Origin: Hippophae tibetana
Lineage: Eukaryota > Streptophyta > Magnoliopsida > Rosales > Elaeagnaceae
NCBI GenBank assembly: GCA_037013495.1
Contig: CM072803.1
Coordinates: forward strand, 23,035,001 to 23,099,000
Length of the DNA: 64,000 bases
Reading direction: 5' to 3'
The translations under genes and the position numbers were made by a program. This document shows, piece by piece, positions 39,376-52,479 of this stretch. Below the pieces are notes generated by a model. It saw only the letters and a list, made by a program, of their open reading frames with translations, was not told the origin of the DNA and did no database searches. Position 1 is the first letter of the stretch, and each line of letters opens with the position of its first letter.

Positions 39376-39392
39376 TTGGTATCATAGTTGTA
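39376..39392 (+). other. Met-tRNA primer-binding-like site
   Basis: TTTGGTATCATAGTTG resembles the TGGTATCAGAGC PBS used by plant LTR elements and pararetroviruses. It lies about 0.9 kb from the gag-like relic. On its own it is weak evidence. Confidence 0.3.
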
Positions 39393-40299
39393 TATGACAA
39401 GAAGGTTATAAATAATTGAATCTATGATCATGAATTCTCACTGTGTAATATGCGGTGAAACATTTGATCTTATTTTGACATGGTCAGACGGTTAGCTATC
39501 TTATAAGTTGCACACTCAAAAAGGCTATTATGTAAAATAAGTGATGAGGTTACCTTTTATGGCCACCAATGTACAAAAGGCCTAACCACATTGAGTATTG
39601 TCTAACATAAATTGTATTAGAACTATAGAAAAGAAGAATATATCATAAAAAAAATTAATATCGTTAACCATTCGAGAATATTAGTGATATTAACTATAAA
39701 CTTCAAGGGCATTAGAGCTCTTTTTACGGACTTTATGAGTATAGTTGAGATACGTTGAATCTCATATATAATAATAATAATTTTCCTATGATATTACTAG
39801 GGTTAATAATTTATACGAGTTATTTGTGTTTATATTGCCATGACTTAAATTCACACCTTTTTATATTTATAAAATAAAAATATTTTTAAATAATTTATTT
39901 ATTTAAAATGGTAAAAAAGAGTTAATATATTTTTAAATAAAAATTAATAATTAATTATAATTAAGAAATGATTTATATCATGTGAGTTTAAATTTGTGTT
40001 TTAAATTACTACTGAAATTATCACCCTAGATGTTACCATAGTAATCATCATGTATGTAGGTTAACTTTTATGTTTATAATTTGAATCTTCCCTTGTAAGT
40101 TTTAATACGTCATTATACAACTCTTGTGAAGTTAAATAAACTTGGAATAAAATATATATTTTTTGTCTCATCTATAAACTATTTGGAGAGTGAAATGTAG
40201 AGTTAGAAATTAAATTTTTTAAAAGCTAAATGCATCACATGATAGATTTTATGTCATGCATAATCATACTACAATTCATAAATCCTAGATTTATAATGA

Positions 40300-40806
40300 T
40301 CCTTGAGTAAACTTTTAATCTTTAATTCTAAATTACCTTGGTCTATAGTCATGATCTTCTAGAGAGACATAATCATCGATGATCATTGGAAGTCTTTAGA
40401 TCTCCAAGTAATCTCTATCAAGTCCAATGGATAGAGAAAGAGAGGCAACAACAAAAACATTATGTTCTGTACAAGGAGATATACCCAAATTGCAAGTTCT
40501 TAACCGGAAGACCCTTTCTCTAATTTTTCTTTCTGTTTTTTGTTTTCTATATATTTTAATATATATAGAGAGAGTCGAAGTGTATTATGAGATAGAGGTG
40601 AAAAGACCCTAGTAGAGGAAAAGAAACCTCTAAATTTCACGAGGTCATTTGTAATCTATTTTCTTATTGGGTTTGATAAATAATACTTAATTTAATTACT
40701 TCATAACAGGTCTAATTAGATATTTGAAAATTTATTATTCAATATATATTTATATAACGTATAAGCTCATATATGTTGTAATTAATTGAAATTAATTCCA
40801 AAAACT
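40300..40806 (-). mobile_element. Probable 3' LTR of decayed copia element
   Basis: On the minus strand a typical copia polypurine tract (GCCCAAGTGGGAG) at about 40819-40807 is followed by TTTTTGGAATTAATTTC, the usual start of such LTRs. Further left are a TATA-like run (tatatatattaaaatatata, about 40545-40566) and the CT-rich leader. The far end is not defined because the matching 5' LTR was not recognised. Confidence 0.5.
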
Positions 40807-41269
40807 CCCACTTGGGCTATATGTATATACATATATTGATAAAACCGAATTGAGTACTCAAACTGTGTTGTCATAGCCTTTTGCATTATCAACCAATTCT
40901 GTCCATCAATCATATTCACAAGGAATTAAGTAGTATTTGTCTCATAAAACGAAACTAAACCAACATAAATCACTGTGTAAACATAACTAAATGACATAAA
41001 TCATGAAAGGAATGTGTAGTTTGGAAATTACATGCAATGTGATCCACATGTCTATCTCCAATTTGGTCACTTTAACTTAATTTGATTTTGAGGTCAATCA
41101 AAAATCAGAGTGCATAATAAACTGAATAACTGAAAGCCGAATAAATGAAGTCTGAATAACTGCATGATACATACAAATAACATAATATCATATAAAAGTT
41201 AATTGTATGATATTTGTAAAAATATATCATATAAAACATAAAACATGATACATAAAATACAGACTCCCA

Positions 41270-44200
41270 CTAAATCTGACAATCCTCTATAGCATAGATA
41301 CTCATGTGATCAACATGCTCCTGAAACTCTTTGGGTACCAATCCCTTAGTTAATGGATATGCTAGCATGGAAGTTGTACCAATATGCTTAATACTTATAA
41401 GTCCATTTTGAACTCGTTCATTCACAATAAGGAACTTAATGTCAATATGTTTGTATTTTGACAAACTCCTGTTGTTATTGGACTATAGTACTATTGAATT
41501 ATTTTCACAATATATCTTGAGTGAAAACTTAATAGTATCCACAATACGCATCCCAGTGACAAAATTCCTTAGCCATATTCCATAGTTCGATGCCTCGAAA
41601 CACGTAATGAATTTGGTTTCCATGGTGGAAGAAGTAATCATGGTCTGTTTTTCACTCCTCCAAGAAATAGATCCTCCAATCTATATAAAAAATAACCAAA
41701 TGTTGACTTCATGCTATCCGCATATCCCGCAAAATCGGAATCAATATATCTAATGACCTCAAGATTTTTTATCTTTGATATGTCAGCATATGATCCTTTG
41801 TTCTTTACAAGTACCTAAGTACCCTTTTGGCTGCTCTCTAATGATTCATATCGGGATTACTAAGATACTGACCTAACATTCCTATGATGTACGCAATATC
41901 TAGATGTGTACACATTTGAGCATACATCAGACTTCCTACTACGGAAGCATATGAAATATGGTGTATTTTTGATTTCTCGAATTCTATTTTTGGACAATAA
42001 TTAAGACTAAATTTGTCTCCTTTTGAAATAGGGGTATTTCCTAGTTTATAGTGTTCCATACTATATTGCTTGAGAATTTTATCGATGTATGCTTGTTGTG
42101 AAAGCCCCAAAATACCCTTTTATTTCGATCTCTTTGTATTTTAAGGCCTAACACATATGGTGCTTCGCCGAGATCTTTCATATCAAAATGCCTGAAAATA
42201 AATCACTTAGTTTCATGTATTATGTTTGTATCATTATTGGTAAGCAACATGTCATTAACATATAAAACCAAAAACATAAACTTACTCCCACTAAACTTTT
42301 GATATATGCATTCATCCACCAAGTTAGGCTCAAATCTAAATGAGACAATTACTTGATGAAATTTGAAATACCACTATCAAGACGTTTACTTGAGTCCATA
42401 GATAGATTTATTTAATTTTCAAAGAATCTACTTTGAGTCATCAGACTCAAAGTTAGGTGGTTGCATAATATAAATGGATTCATCAATGTCGCCATTGAGA
42501 AACGTAGTCTTAACATCCATCTGGTGTAACTCAAGATCAAAATGTGCACTAAAGCCATGATAATTTTGAAGGAATCTTTCATAAACACAGGTGAGAAAGT
42601 TTCCATAAATTCAATGCCTTATTTCTGTGTAAATCCCTTAGCAACAAGCCACACTTTGTATATTTCCACATAAAGGGATGATATCTCAAACTTTGTTGTC
42701 ATACATTGACTTTATTTCCTCATTCATGGCCTCCATCCATTTTTTAGAATTTGTACTTTCCAAAGCCTGATGGAGGCTGAGAGGGTTATCTTTCATCTTG
42801 CCAAAGTTGAATTCATGTTCTTGAAGGAACATAACATAATCCTTAGATATTGCGCTTCTTTTCTCTCGTGTGGACAACCTTAAAGGCTCTTATTCTTGAA
42901 GTTCTTTAGGTGGTATAGGTTCCTTTTCAGCACCAACTTTGTCTTGTATCAGATTCTCTTCCATTTCTGGAGGTTCATTCACTGTATGATCTTGAACCAA
43001 TGAGTCTCCAAATATTCTTATTACAATTGCTACCTTTTTTGGCACCCCTTGTATAGAAGAATCATGTTTCTCTTCAAAGACAATTTGATTTGTATCATGA
43101 TAATCTTGTTTCTCTTCAAAGACAATTTGATTTGTATTTCCTCTTGAACCATAACATCTTCAAAGAACTTAACTGTATTTGTCTCAAAAATTGTTCTATT
43201 AGTGGGATCATAAAAATTATACCCCTGGGATCTTTCCACATATTCGACAAAATAATAGCTAATTGTCTTTTTGTCCAACTTTTTCTCTTATGGCCTATAA
43301 GGCTTAGCTTCAGCCGTACACCTCAGATTCTAAAGTGCTGGAGACTAGGCTTCTGCCTGGTCCAAAATTCATATGGATTTTTGTTCATTGCCTTAGTCGG
43401 TACCGGATTCAGAATATATGCTATTGTCTTAAGTGCTTCTCCCCATAGGTTTAATGGAAGCAAGGTATGAGAAATCATACTCTACACCATCTCTATTAAT
43501 GTTCGATTGTGCCTTTAAGCCATACCATTCATTATGGGTGAACCCAACATTGTATACTATGGCATAATTCCATTTTCCTCAAGAAATTTAGCAAAAGGAC
43601 CTAGACGTTGATCTCTTGAGCCATCATATCGACCATAGTATTCACCATCACGATCCGATCTAATGCCTTTAATCCTTTTGTTGAGTTGTAACTCAACTTC
43701 AACCTTAAAGGATTTAAATGTGTCCAAAGCTTGAACCTTTTCTTTAATTAAAATATATAACCATATCTAGAATAATCGTCAATGAAATTGATAAAATATA
43801 CATGCCCATTCCTAGTAGTTGTAGGGAATGGCCCACATATGAAACTGATAAAATATACATGCCTTTTTTACACACTTAATGCAGAGACCAATATCCGACA
43901 TGTATAAAGGCCGTAGAATATCACTTCGAATAAGACGTGTAATTCTCTATTGAGAAATATGACCTAAACTCTTATGCCAAAGTGCAGCTAAATCTTGATG
44001 TGTTAATTTTTTCTAACATTTTGAGTTTCATTGTTAAAGGTCTCATGATAGGAAGCAACGATATCTAAGGCATAAAGATTATCTAAAACATATAGAAAAA
44101 CAGAAGCAACCAGATTTGAATTTTGATACAAACCAACTTTCTATCTCCAAATGAATAAGTAAAACCTAATTTTTCCAATATAGAAACAAAAATTAAGTTC

Positions 44201-45264
44201 TGTCTAAAAGATGGTATAACAAAAGTATCAAACAAATCCAAATACAAGCTAGTTTTAAAAAGTAATCTAAAATTCTTTATAGCTTTAAATTTTTCCTTGT
44301 TTCTATCACCCACATAAATGTATCTTTCACCATCACTTAGCTTCCAGTAACTTCGGCAACCCTACATAGACACAAAGATGTGAGTAGTTGCACCCGAATC
44401 TACCCATCATGTGTCTACTAAAACTGAAACTGCATTAAATTCTTCATAAACAAATGAAAAATTTATACCTTTCTTGGCATGCCATGCATGATAGTTGGTA
44501 CAATTATTTTTCACATGCCTTCAGATCCATAGTAGAAATAACCTTTCTTCTTTTCTTTATTTGGCTCCAATCTGGTAACTAGTTTCTTGTCCTTAATGGG
44601 CTTCTTCTACAAACTTGTAGTTGTAGCATCTAAATTGGAATTACATTTTTGTTTCCTGGCCTTCTCCCTTAAAAGTAGAAGCAACATTTGCACTTTCACT
44701 CTTGTCCAACTTCAATCTTTCTTCCTCTTGAACACAGTGAAAGATAAGTTCATTAACTATACATGATTCCTTTTGACAGTTATAACTCACCTTAAACTAT
44801 CCAAATGAGACAGGAAGAAAGTTAAAGGCCAAATAGACTAACATATCATCTGATATAACTAGCTTATGTCCCTTCAGTTTTGAAGCGGTTTGCATCATTT
44901 TAAGAATGTGCTCTCTGACATTGCTCTTACCATTGTACTTAATTGTGCAAAGTTTGTTTAATACAAGACCTATTTCAGCCTTCTCATTTTTGACAAACCA
45001 CTTCTCAAGTTCCTTAAGATAGTCTTTAGCAAGAATGGAATAAAAAAAATGGTCTCCTAAAACTTTCAAAAATGGTCTTCTATACGACTCAAAGACACAA
45101 GCGATTTGACCTCATCCATCGTGCATATGCAAAATGTTCCTTTACAGAACTAGTTTCAACATGAACATGTGGTTTGGCCGCTTGCAATGCTATGTACAGG
45201 TTAAGGCACCCAAGGATAATCTCTAAATTATCTTTCCAATCCTTGTAATTAGAACTCGTTCGCA
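41270..45264 (-). pseudogene. Decayed Ty1/copia gag-pol
   Basis: Read on the minus strand from 45264, domains follow copia order (gag, protease, integrase, RT, RNase H). Gag: NYKDWKDNLEIILGCLNLYI at 45252-45193, then the 45069-44797 stretch with KLKGHKLVISDDMLVYLAFN. A zinc-knuckle/protease zone at about 44560-44330 and integrase remains at about 43800-43250 follow. Reverse transcriptase is at about 43250-41840, with GLSQQAYIDKILKQYSM and ASVVGSLMYAQMCTHLDIAY. The RNase H end has YKHIDIKFLIVNERVQNG and TTSMLAYPLTKGLVPKEF. Many stops and frameshifts break it, so it is dead. Confidence 0.9.
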
Positions 45265-45299
45265 TCGGAATATTATTAATGTCGGCTGTAAGATCAATA

Positions 45300-47280
45300 A
45301 TTTTTGTTGAAATTCACAAAGAACTAATCAAATGACCGAATAATTATAAATAAAAAATCAAAATAAGGTATATTCCATCTACTAAGTATCTTCGAATAAT
45401 AAGTTCTCTTTAAAGTCAATCATTATTCTAAGATAATTAAGTGTAGCAATTGAATGTAACAATCCATTTGATGTGAATTAATCAACCTTCCTTTGGGCTT
45501 ATTAACTAATTACATCCAAAACTTAATGACTATTACACATTCATTACCACAAGTATACACACACAATACTTGATTATTGTCTTTCCTTTGAGCCAATCCA
45601 ATAACCAAACACCATATGTATATCTTTTGTGTATAAATTGACAAATGATCAATGAGAGCTTACTTTGGTAATATGATACTTTGGTCAATCATTTTCTAAA
45701 ATATATCTTAATCTGAAGCCTTCCTAATGACTTGATATTATCCTTGGCAAAAAAAAATTATTTAAAACATGACTTAGTTCAAACTTATTAATTCTTCAAA
45801 CAATCAATTGAGAAATAATCATTTGAACAAAATCCAAAGTCAAGTATTGCTTAACTATTAGGCTTAATTAATCATGATTTAATTAGTATCTTTTTTCTTA
45901 ACCAAAAATCAAATATAGTAAACAAAAGTTTACTTAATCGAGTCAGATGAAAGGATAAAACAATTGCAGATATAATAAAAAATAATTGTGCCATTAATTC
46001 GAATAAGAAATGATCCACAATTAATTATCATGAATAATTCGAATAATAAAAATTATGACATTACTTAAATATTCGTCTTAAAATTTTCAATCAAAAAAGA
46101 CTTGTTCTTCTGAAAAAATTATTCAAAAATTTATATTATTAATAAGAAATTAATTTTTTTAAAGCTAAATGTATCACAATCTTACTAATTAAATTATTAA
46201 AGCTTGTGATGGATTAAATTACCAATATGACATAAAACTATTTTTTCTTTAACTAAGTTTATTAATGAGATAAAAAATCTTTTAGTTCATTATTTTATAT
46301 AGATTCAGTTTCTTGTAAATAGACCTAATTTTATATATTTTTTAAATAATCACATTAGTCTTAAATTATTAGGTTAGATATATTATGTTACATAATTTTT
46401 CAAAATGAACATTTTACTTACTTAATTTATGGATTAGATAACACTAATATTGTTATTATGAAAAATAAATAATTTTAATCCTATAATTATTTCAATGAAT
46501 ACTTCTAGTTTATCAAAGTTATTAAAATTGAATACTTATAATTTTATAATTTTTACATTACAATACCTAACTTTCATAAATAATAGGATTATATGTATTT
46601 AGTTTAAAATTTACGAAATCAAAGTACTTATTTGAACAACAAAACTATTGAAACTTTTTTCGAAAAATTATAAATTTTTTATTGTTTAATATAATAATCA
46701 TCCAAACAAATCACTTATATTAAATAATTATATAAGTATTATTAATATTATTTTAAAATTATTAAATAATACTGGATATTTATATTCATGCATCTTATCA
46801 TATGCGTACAAAGTTGTTCTTGTGGAAGTGTGGTGCATACCCTGTCACGTTATTCATGCTATTGTTTAATGTATAATTACGAGGGTTGTTAGATGGTTTT
46901 AATGCTTTGATATAAAGTAGTTTATAGAATTTAATGTAAAGTTCACGTGATATTGAAGCAATTATGAAATTATTTATTATTTAAAAAATAAATATTACAT
47001 TTTCAGCATTTAAAAAAAAAATATTTGATGAAATTAAGTATTTATTGATAATATTTATAATATTATAGCATATAAATTTATACATAAGTTAAATTGTAAA
47101 AATAATTATAATATCATTTAATGAAAAAATTAATTAAATAATATTAAGTGGATTAATATACGAATAAATATGTAATAATTTCTTTTACTATATGTTTACA
47201 AAGATGAATAAGTGATTTCATATTTTAATTTATTATATCAATTTTTAGTCTCTCTCTTCTATTCTTTCATGAGAAAGTCA
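45300..47280. other. Non-coding AT-rich region between two retroelements
   Basis: Part of the left portion may be the 5' LTR/leader of the copia element, but I could not match it to the 3' LTR. No gene was seen. Confidence 0.4.
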
Positions 47281-47286
47281 TCAAAA

Positions 47287-47314
47287 ACACACACACACAT
47301 ATATATATATATAT
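47287..47314. repeat. (AC)n(AT)n microsatellite
   Basis: A run of AC followed directly by AT dinucleotides. Confidence 0.9.
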
Positions 47315-47475
47315 CTAAGAGATGTCCCTTTAGGAATTAATAGGTAAAACTTTGTAGATAGATAATACATTGTGTATGTATCTTAGAGATGTCGAATTAA
47401 TAGGTAAACCTTTGTAGATAGATAATCCATTGTGTATGTATCTTAGAGATGTCCCTTTGAGAATTAATCTACTTG
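47315..47475. repeat. Tandem repeat, 60-67 bp, about 2.4 copies
   Basis: Units start at about 47315, 47382 and 47442, each 'cttagagatgtc...gaattaataggtaaa...tttgtagatagataat.cat...'. The middle unit lacks about 7 bp (ccctttag). Confidence 0.9.
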
Positions 47476-47479
47476 AAGT

Positions 47480-49600
47480 ATGAATTCATTCAAAACAAGG
47501 TAATATTTTCAGTGTTTGAAAGCTCGGACAAACTCTTGGTAGACCATTTTTACCTTGCTTCACTTAGCTTTTCATTGAAGAATTTAATAGATTTACCAAC
47601 TTGAGATAACATAGCTCTCATGCTTACCATTGATGCATCTATCTCAACTTTGAACACCTTGTCAAAATCAAGTAAAGATAAGACTAGCATTGTGCACATT
47701 TTTTGTTTAATTGGTTCAAAGCTATTTTCTTATTCCCTACCCCAACTAAATTGTCCCTTCTTGAGGAAATTGGTTATATGTGCTAAAATATAGTTGAAAT
47801 CCTTCGAAAACCTCCTGTAGAATGTTGCTAAGCCATGAAATCTCTTAACTTCTTGAATTGACTTAGGAGTGGGCTAAGATTGAATGACATCAATCTTCTT
47901 GTTATCCATTAAAATGCCTTCAGAGATGATAACGTAGCCCAAGAAACGAGCTTGATAGTCATAAACTCACATTTCTTAAAGTTGAGGAAAAGTTTGTGTT
48001 CTTATAATGTCTCTAAGACAACCTATAGATGTTGTAAATGCACGTCATGATTTTTGCTATAGACGAGTATGTCATCAAAGTAAACAACTAAACAAGTTCC
48101 ATTGAAATGTTTCAATACTTAATGCATTAACTTCATAAAGGTTATGAAAGCATTACACAATCCAAATAGCATGACAAGCCACTTATATAACTCCTCATTA
48201 GTCTTGAAAGATGTCTTCCATTCATTCTCTTTTCTGATTTGAATATGATGATACCCACTACGAAAGTCAAGCTTGGAAAATAAATTTGACCTTTGTAGTT
48301 TTTCAAACATGTCTTCTATCCTAAGAATAGGGAATCTATACTTTACAGTTTATTTTGTTAATAGTCTTGCTATCAACACACATCCTCATTATTCCATCCT
48401 TTTTGGGCACAAGAAGTGCAGGCACAACACATGGGCTCTTGCTCTCCTGTATCAGATGTTTGTTCATGAGATCTTCCACTATTTATTACATAAACTTATG
48501 ATCTTTAGGGTTTATTCTATTACGTGGCAAGTTAGGTAAGTTGCTTCAGGGTATGAAGTCTATTTGATACTGTATGTCTCTTAATGAAGGTAAGGTTTAG
48601 GATATTCAGTATGTGTGAGATCGCTGCAAGTGGCCAACTGTTCCTTTATAGCATTAGGTATGGTATGAAAAGTAAGGTCTTGTTCTTTAACAACCAACAC
48701 TAGTACTACTCTTGCCTTCTTGAACTCATTGTCGAAGGTGTTGAGGTTGCTGTTATTTGCCAGATTTTAAGAGATTTTCTTTTGTAGGTAGAAGCACAAT
48801 TTTGGTGCCTTATCAAGTGAAAATAATAATATTTGGCTTGCCTTTGTGAATAGCATCCACATCATATTTCACCTCATCTTTGTATAATTTTCCAATAGAA
48901 ATGGGACCTTGCACACCTCTTGAACTTTAAACTCATTTCCCTTTTTGATCCACCCTATTTTGTAAGGGTGATGGTGGGGGCTAATTATCAATCCCAAGGA
49001 CTTAACTAAGGCTTTTGAGACAATATTTTTAGTGCTACCACTATCAATAATGATATCACATATCTTTTGCTTAATTGTGCACCTGGATTTAAAAACAGAG
49101 TGTCTTTGGGACAATACTGGTTGTTTTGGGGAGAGTAGCACTTTTTACACTATGCAATTCCATATCACGTTCATCTCCTTCAGTTGGTTGTGCTTTATCC
49201 AATTCCTCTAGAGATAATGGATCAGATTCATCATCATAGTGCTTAATCTTATTCACCAATTTTTTTGCACGCCTATGAGGGCATTCGTTGGACCTATGGC
49301 CTTATTGATAACATCTAAAACACTTAAGAAATAGTGGCTTAACATAAGGGTTAGGCTTGTTTTGTGGGTTATTTGGGTTGTTGGCTGGCTACTTAAGAAT
49401 GATTTTTTTTTGGATTTGATATTATTTCAACTATAGATGATGAAGTGGATTTTGGTGTGAAGATATCTAAGTGTTTATCGGTGGTGGAGTCACTTAAACG
49501 AAACCTAAATGTTGTTGGTTTCTTGGGTCTAGTCAATTGGTTTTCCACTTTTAGATCCATGTTGTTGGCTTGGTTCATAGTCCAAAGGATTTGGTTCAAT
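47480..49600 (-). pseudogene. Decayed Ty3/gypsy gag-pol (gag end, protease, RT start)
   Basis: On the minus strand: a gag tail at 49599-49393, a zinc knuckle near 49325-49265 (CFRC...GHRSNECPHRRAKK, one stop), and an aspartic protease at 49141-48869 with ICDIIIDSGSTKNIVSKALV and PYKIGWIKKGNEFKVQEVCK. RT begins near 48480 ([20 protein letters not shown]), continues FPILRIEDMFEKLQRSNLFS and KLDFRSGYHHIQIRKENEWK, and reaches the catalytic FDDILVYS near 48081-48058. Later RT words appear down to about 47500. RNase H, integrase and the 3' LTR are missing, so it is truncated and frame-broken. Confidence 0.9.
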
Positions 49601-50458
49601 TTTAGCCACTTTTTAATAAAGAATTTTGACCTTGCATGTACCTGGAAACTCTTTGGGGTTTAGGCCCCTATTTATTAGCTCAAAGGCCAAGCCTCATGAA
49701 TTTTTTAGTGTACTCATTGACACTCTTCTTTCCTTGCTATAGGGAAGTTGTTCATAGTCAGCAGGTAGAAATTATTACACCATCAATTTATTTATCCTCT
49801 CCTAAGAATTGATTGGTGGTTTTTCCCTTAATCTCCTTTCATTCTTCATATGCTCCCTACCAAGAAGATGCACTCCGTTTGAGCTTATAAGCCACCAACT
49901 TAACTTTCTTCTCTTTGAGTATTTATGTGTAGTTAAGGATTTTTGACAACATCCATCCAATATAGGAATTACTTCATGTGAAAGTGACCAACGAAGGTAG
50001 AGAGATCAATGTTGATCTTATAGTCTTGTTTCTCATATTGTTTTGAAGTAGAATTAGCTTTCTCATTAATTAGCGTTCTACTTACCCATTCTCAAACCCA
50101 AAGTTTTTAGACTTCGATCTATAGGGTGTTATAAAATCTTCGTTAGAGTTTGGATGAATTCGATGTAATAAAGGCATACGATGCTGACTGAGTGGTGGGT
50201 ACGATAATTGCTCAGTTGGAGTGGGTGAAACATCACAAAACATTTCTTTCCCTCTAGACTTAAGATGTATTTGAATTTGATCTATAGTATGTTATAATGA
50301 TTGAGAAGGTCTCGCGAGACCTTCTCAATTAGTTGTTCCAATCTTCTTTCAAGATCAACCATTGGTTCACAGAATCTTCGTGTCATTAATTTTATTATCA
50401 AAAACTTGATTGTTAGTGCTTGACGTTATCATCCGAGTTTAAATTCAAACTCTAGCTT
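49600..50458 (-). pseudogene. Gypsy 5' internal region and gag N-terminal remains
   Basis: This lies between the PBS (about 50480) and the readable gag tail. Scattered gag-like words occur on the minus strand, but no continuous frame survives. Confidence 0.45.
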
Positions 50459-50850
50459 TGATACCAATTTAAACGGAGAACAACCAACTAAGAAACAAAA
50501 TCAATGTTGTAGTATTCAAGGAGCATAATTCAATGATTAAACTCTAGTATATTTACAAGAGAGACTAAAAATGACGAGAAACAATAAAAAAACTTGTAGT
50601 ATTTATACGTGAGCCTTATAGGCAACGCGAGCACATCCTATGTGCCTAACAGCTGATCATGTGCTTGTGGCACTGCACGCCAAAATTATTTATTTGGTTG
50701 CAAAATAGACAATGACAGTAATGCGCAAGATAGAAAGGAAAAATGCATATTCAGCTCCTCTATTCTTGCAAGAGGTTTCATTATCTTCATCATTAGATCA
50801 TCTTTTAAGTCTTCCATCAACCCTTTAATGGAAATTGAGATCACAATGAG
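50459..50850 (-). mobile_element. Gypsy PBS and probable 5' LTR
   Basis: TTGGTATCAAAGCTAGAG (minus strand, about 50475-50458) matches an initiator-Met tRNA primer-binding site. Immediately to its right lies the probable LTR, with a TATA-like TATAAATA near 50599-50608 (minus strand). The right border is not defined. Confidence 0.6.
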
Positions 50851-51285
50851 ATTATGAGAGAAGCTTTTTGATTTGGATGGAAATAAAAAAAAACAGATGG
50901 AGCTTAAGGAAGAAGATGAAGGCTGGAAAGAAATATGAATATTTAGAGAAAATTAAAGAATTTTCTCTCAGTTCACTCTTCTCGATAAGAGGAAGATTTT
51001 CCACTAGTCGTAAACTAATTGTTACATACATTATATGTGATTCTAATAATTTCAAAAATATGAACAATCTGAATGCCCATTCTAAACCAGAACTCTAAAA
51101 TCAAACTATTTATTAGGAATGAAAAGGTAATTTATGTATGAATAAATTAAATGTATAAATTTTTAATTGAAGAATGAACCAAAATCTTTAATTTGCTCAA
51201 TCAATTATCTGTTTCTATAATGTTCATCACCTCACCAATAAAAATTCAAAACCAAATTAGCAATCCTTACAAAAATTCAGAAACC

Positions 51286-51714
51286 TCAAGCCTTTGACAT
51301 TCTGGAAAGTCGGCTAGGCCGTCGCCGGAAATCTCTGCGGCGCCGATTATTATGCGAAGTTGTCTTAATCATCGCCGAAAATGCTATCTTCGCCAAGTCT
51401 CCTTCTACTCCGATTTTCACGAGCGAGTTCGTCATCGCCGATCTCCTACAGCACAATCTATTACTACAATGAATCGAAGTCGTATTATGATCTCGACCAC
51501 CTCTTCCCAAAGAACTCTTATGTATTGAACAACGAAATGAACCTGGATGTCTCGTCGGCGAACACATGCACTTGGTCTTATTTATTAACACAACATCGTT
51601 GCTCTCATCTTTTGCAGGCGATGTATTTCCCGGTGAATCCGATTGTGGACAGACGGCTAATCGGAGGGACGGTGTCGATAAGAATATGATTTCTCTAAAC
51701 GAAGATAACGCCAT
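51286..51714 (-). CDS. Plant serine-rich protein-like (CSPTxHPGSFRCS family), 142 aa
   Basis: Single-exon gene from an ATG at 51714 to a stop at 51286. It carries all landmarks of the plant-only family often annotated 'serine-rich protein-like': CMCSPTRHPGSFRCSIHKS near residues 49-67, RRSAMTNSLVKIGVEGDLAK near 89-108 and a basic C-terminus RRPSRLSRMSKA. The length is typical. Function is unknown; I know of no defined catalytic activity. The N-terminal third is less serine-rich than usual. A TATA box lies about 105 bp upstream. A family paralogue lies 8 kb to the right in the same orientation. Codons look intact, so it is probably functional. Confidence 0.92.
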   Translation of the reverse strand: MALSSFREIIFLSTPSLRLAVCPQSDSPGNTSPAKDESNDVVLINKTKCMCSPTRHPGSFRCSIHKSSLGRGGRDHNTTSIHCSNRLCCRRSAMTNSLVKIGVEGDLAKIAFSAMIKTTSHNNRRRRDFRRRPSRLSRMSKA

Positions 51715-51819
51715 TGTTGTTCACGGTGGAGGTAGAGAGTTAGAGATTGTATGTGTTTTGTTTTCTTTTTTTAAAATCATAAATTCAGTTTGGCCAAACC
51801 TCGAGAGAGGTTGCTATGG

Positions 51820-51827
51820 TATTTATA
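51820..51827 (-). promoter_or_regulatory. TATA box of the 51.7-kb serine-rich gene
   Basis: TATAAATA on the minus strand, about 105 bp upstream of the ATG, in the sequence CTTATAAATACC. The spacing implies a 5' UTR of about 70-80 nt. Confidence 0.65.
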
Positions 51828-51959
51828 AGACGTTGGAGAAGAAGGTCAAATTGTAATTTTGAGAATTTTCCTGGGCAAATAGTTTTGAATCTTACGGCTA
51901 TTCGGATATGGTTGCGTTTTTGGCGGCAAAGAAGGAGTTAGTTGCTAACGCGCGTTGTT

Positions 51960-52470
51960 AAATTTGTCGTACACGGACTTATTGTTGTGTGTTTTTATTT
52001 CCTATCTATTTTTACGAGAAAGGAAATAATTTTATTGATAATAATAAGACATTTCAATACTAGTACAATATTATAAATAAGAAAAATATAATTTTTAATT
52101 CATTTTATTCGTTCAATATTTCAATAAAGACACTAACTCTGTTCCTTTTAAGATGGATATATTTAATACATTAATTATTATATAAAATGGATCAAATTTT
52201 TTAAAAAATCAATTTTAGGAAGATAAAATTCGAAATTTCTCCACTTAATCTATTTTGTCTTCTCAATCTCTCTTATCTTATTATTTTTGTTTAGATCTAG
52301 TTTATTTATACAAACACCAACTATTGTTAGAATTTATAAATTATAAAAAAAATATTTTTAATAAAGTAAAATATAGAAACTTATAAGGGAGAGAATAATT
52401 AAAAATAAATTATTTTTATATTAAAATAAAAATAAAAATATTTTGTTTTTCAAAATGATAATTTTTTTTA
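51960..52470. other. Intergenic, no gene seen
   Basis: AT-rich sequence without supported coding capacity. Confidence 0.5.
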
Positions 52471-52479
52471 TGTAAGAAC

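Noticed and set aside
40427..40612. 61-codon plus-strand frame starting MDREREATTKTL
   Set aside because: Lies in the probable copia 3' LTR, and the Arg/Glu start mirrors the CT-rich leader of the LTR on the other strand.
51381..51856. Two plus-strand frames (102 and 96 codons)
   Set aside because: Antisense shadows of the serine-rich gene on the minus strand, which has clear family motifs.
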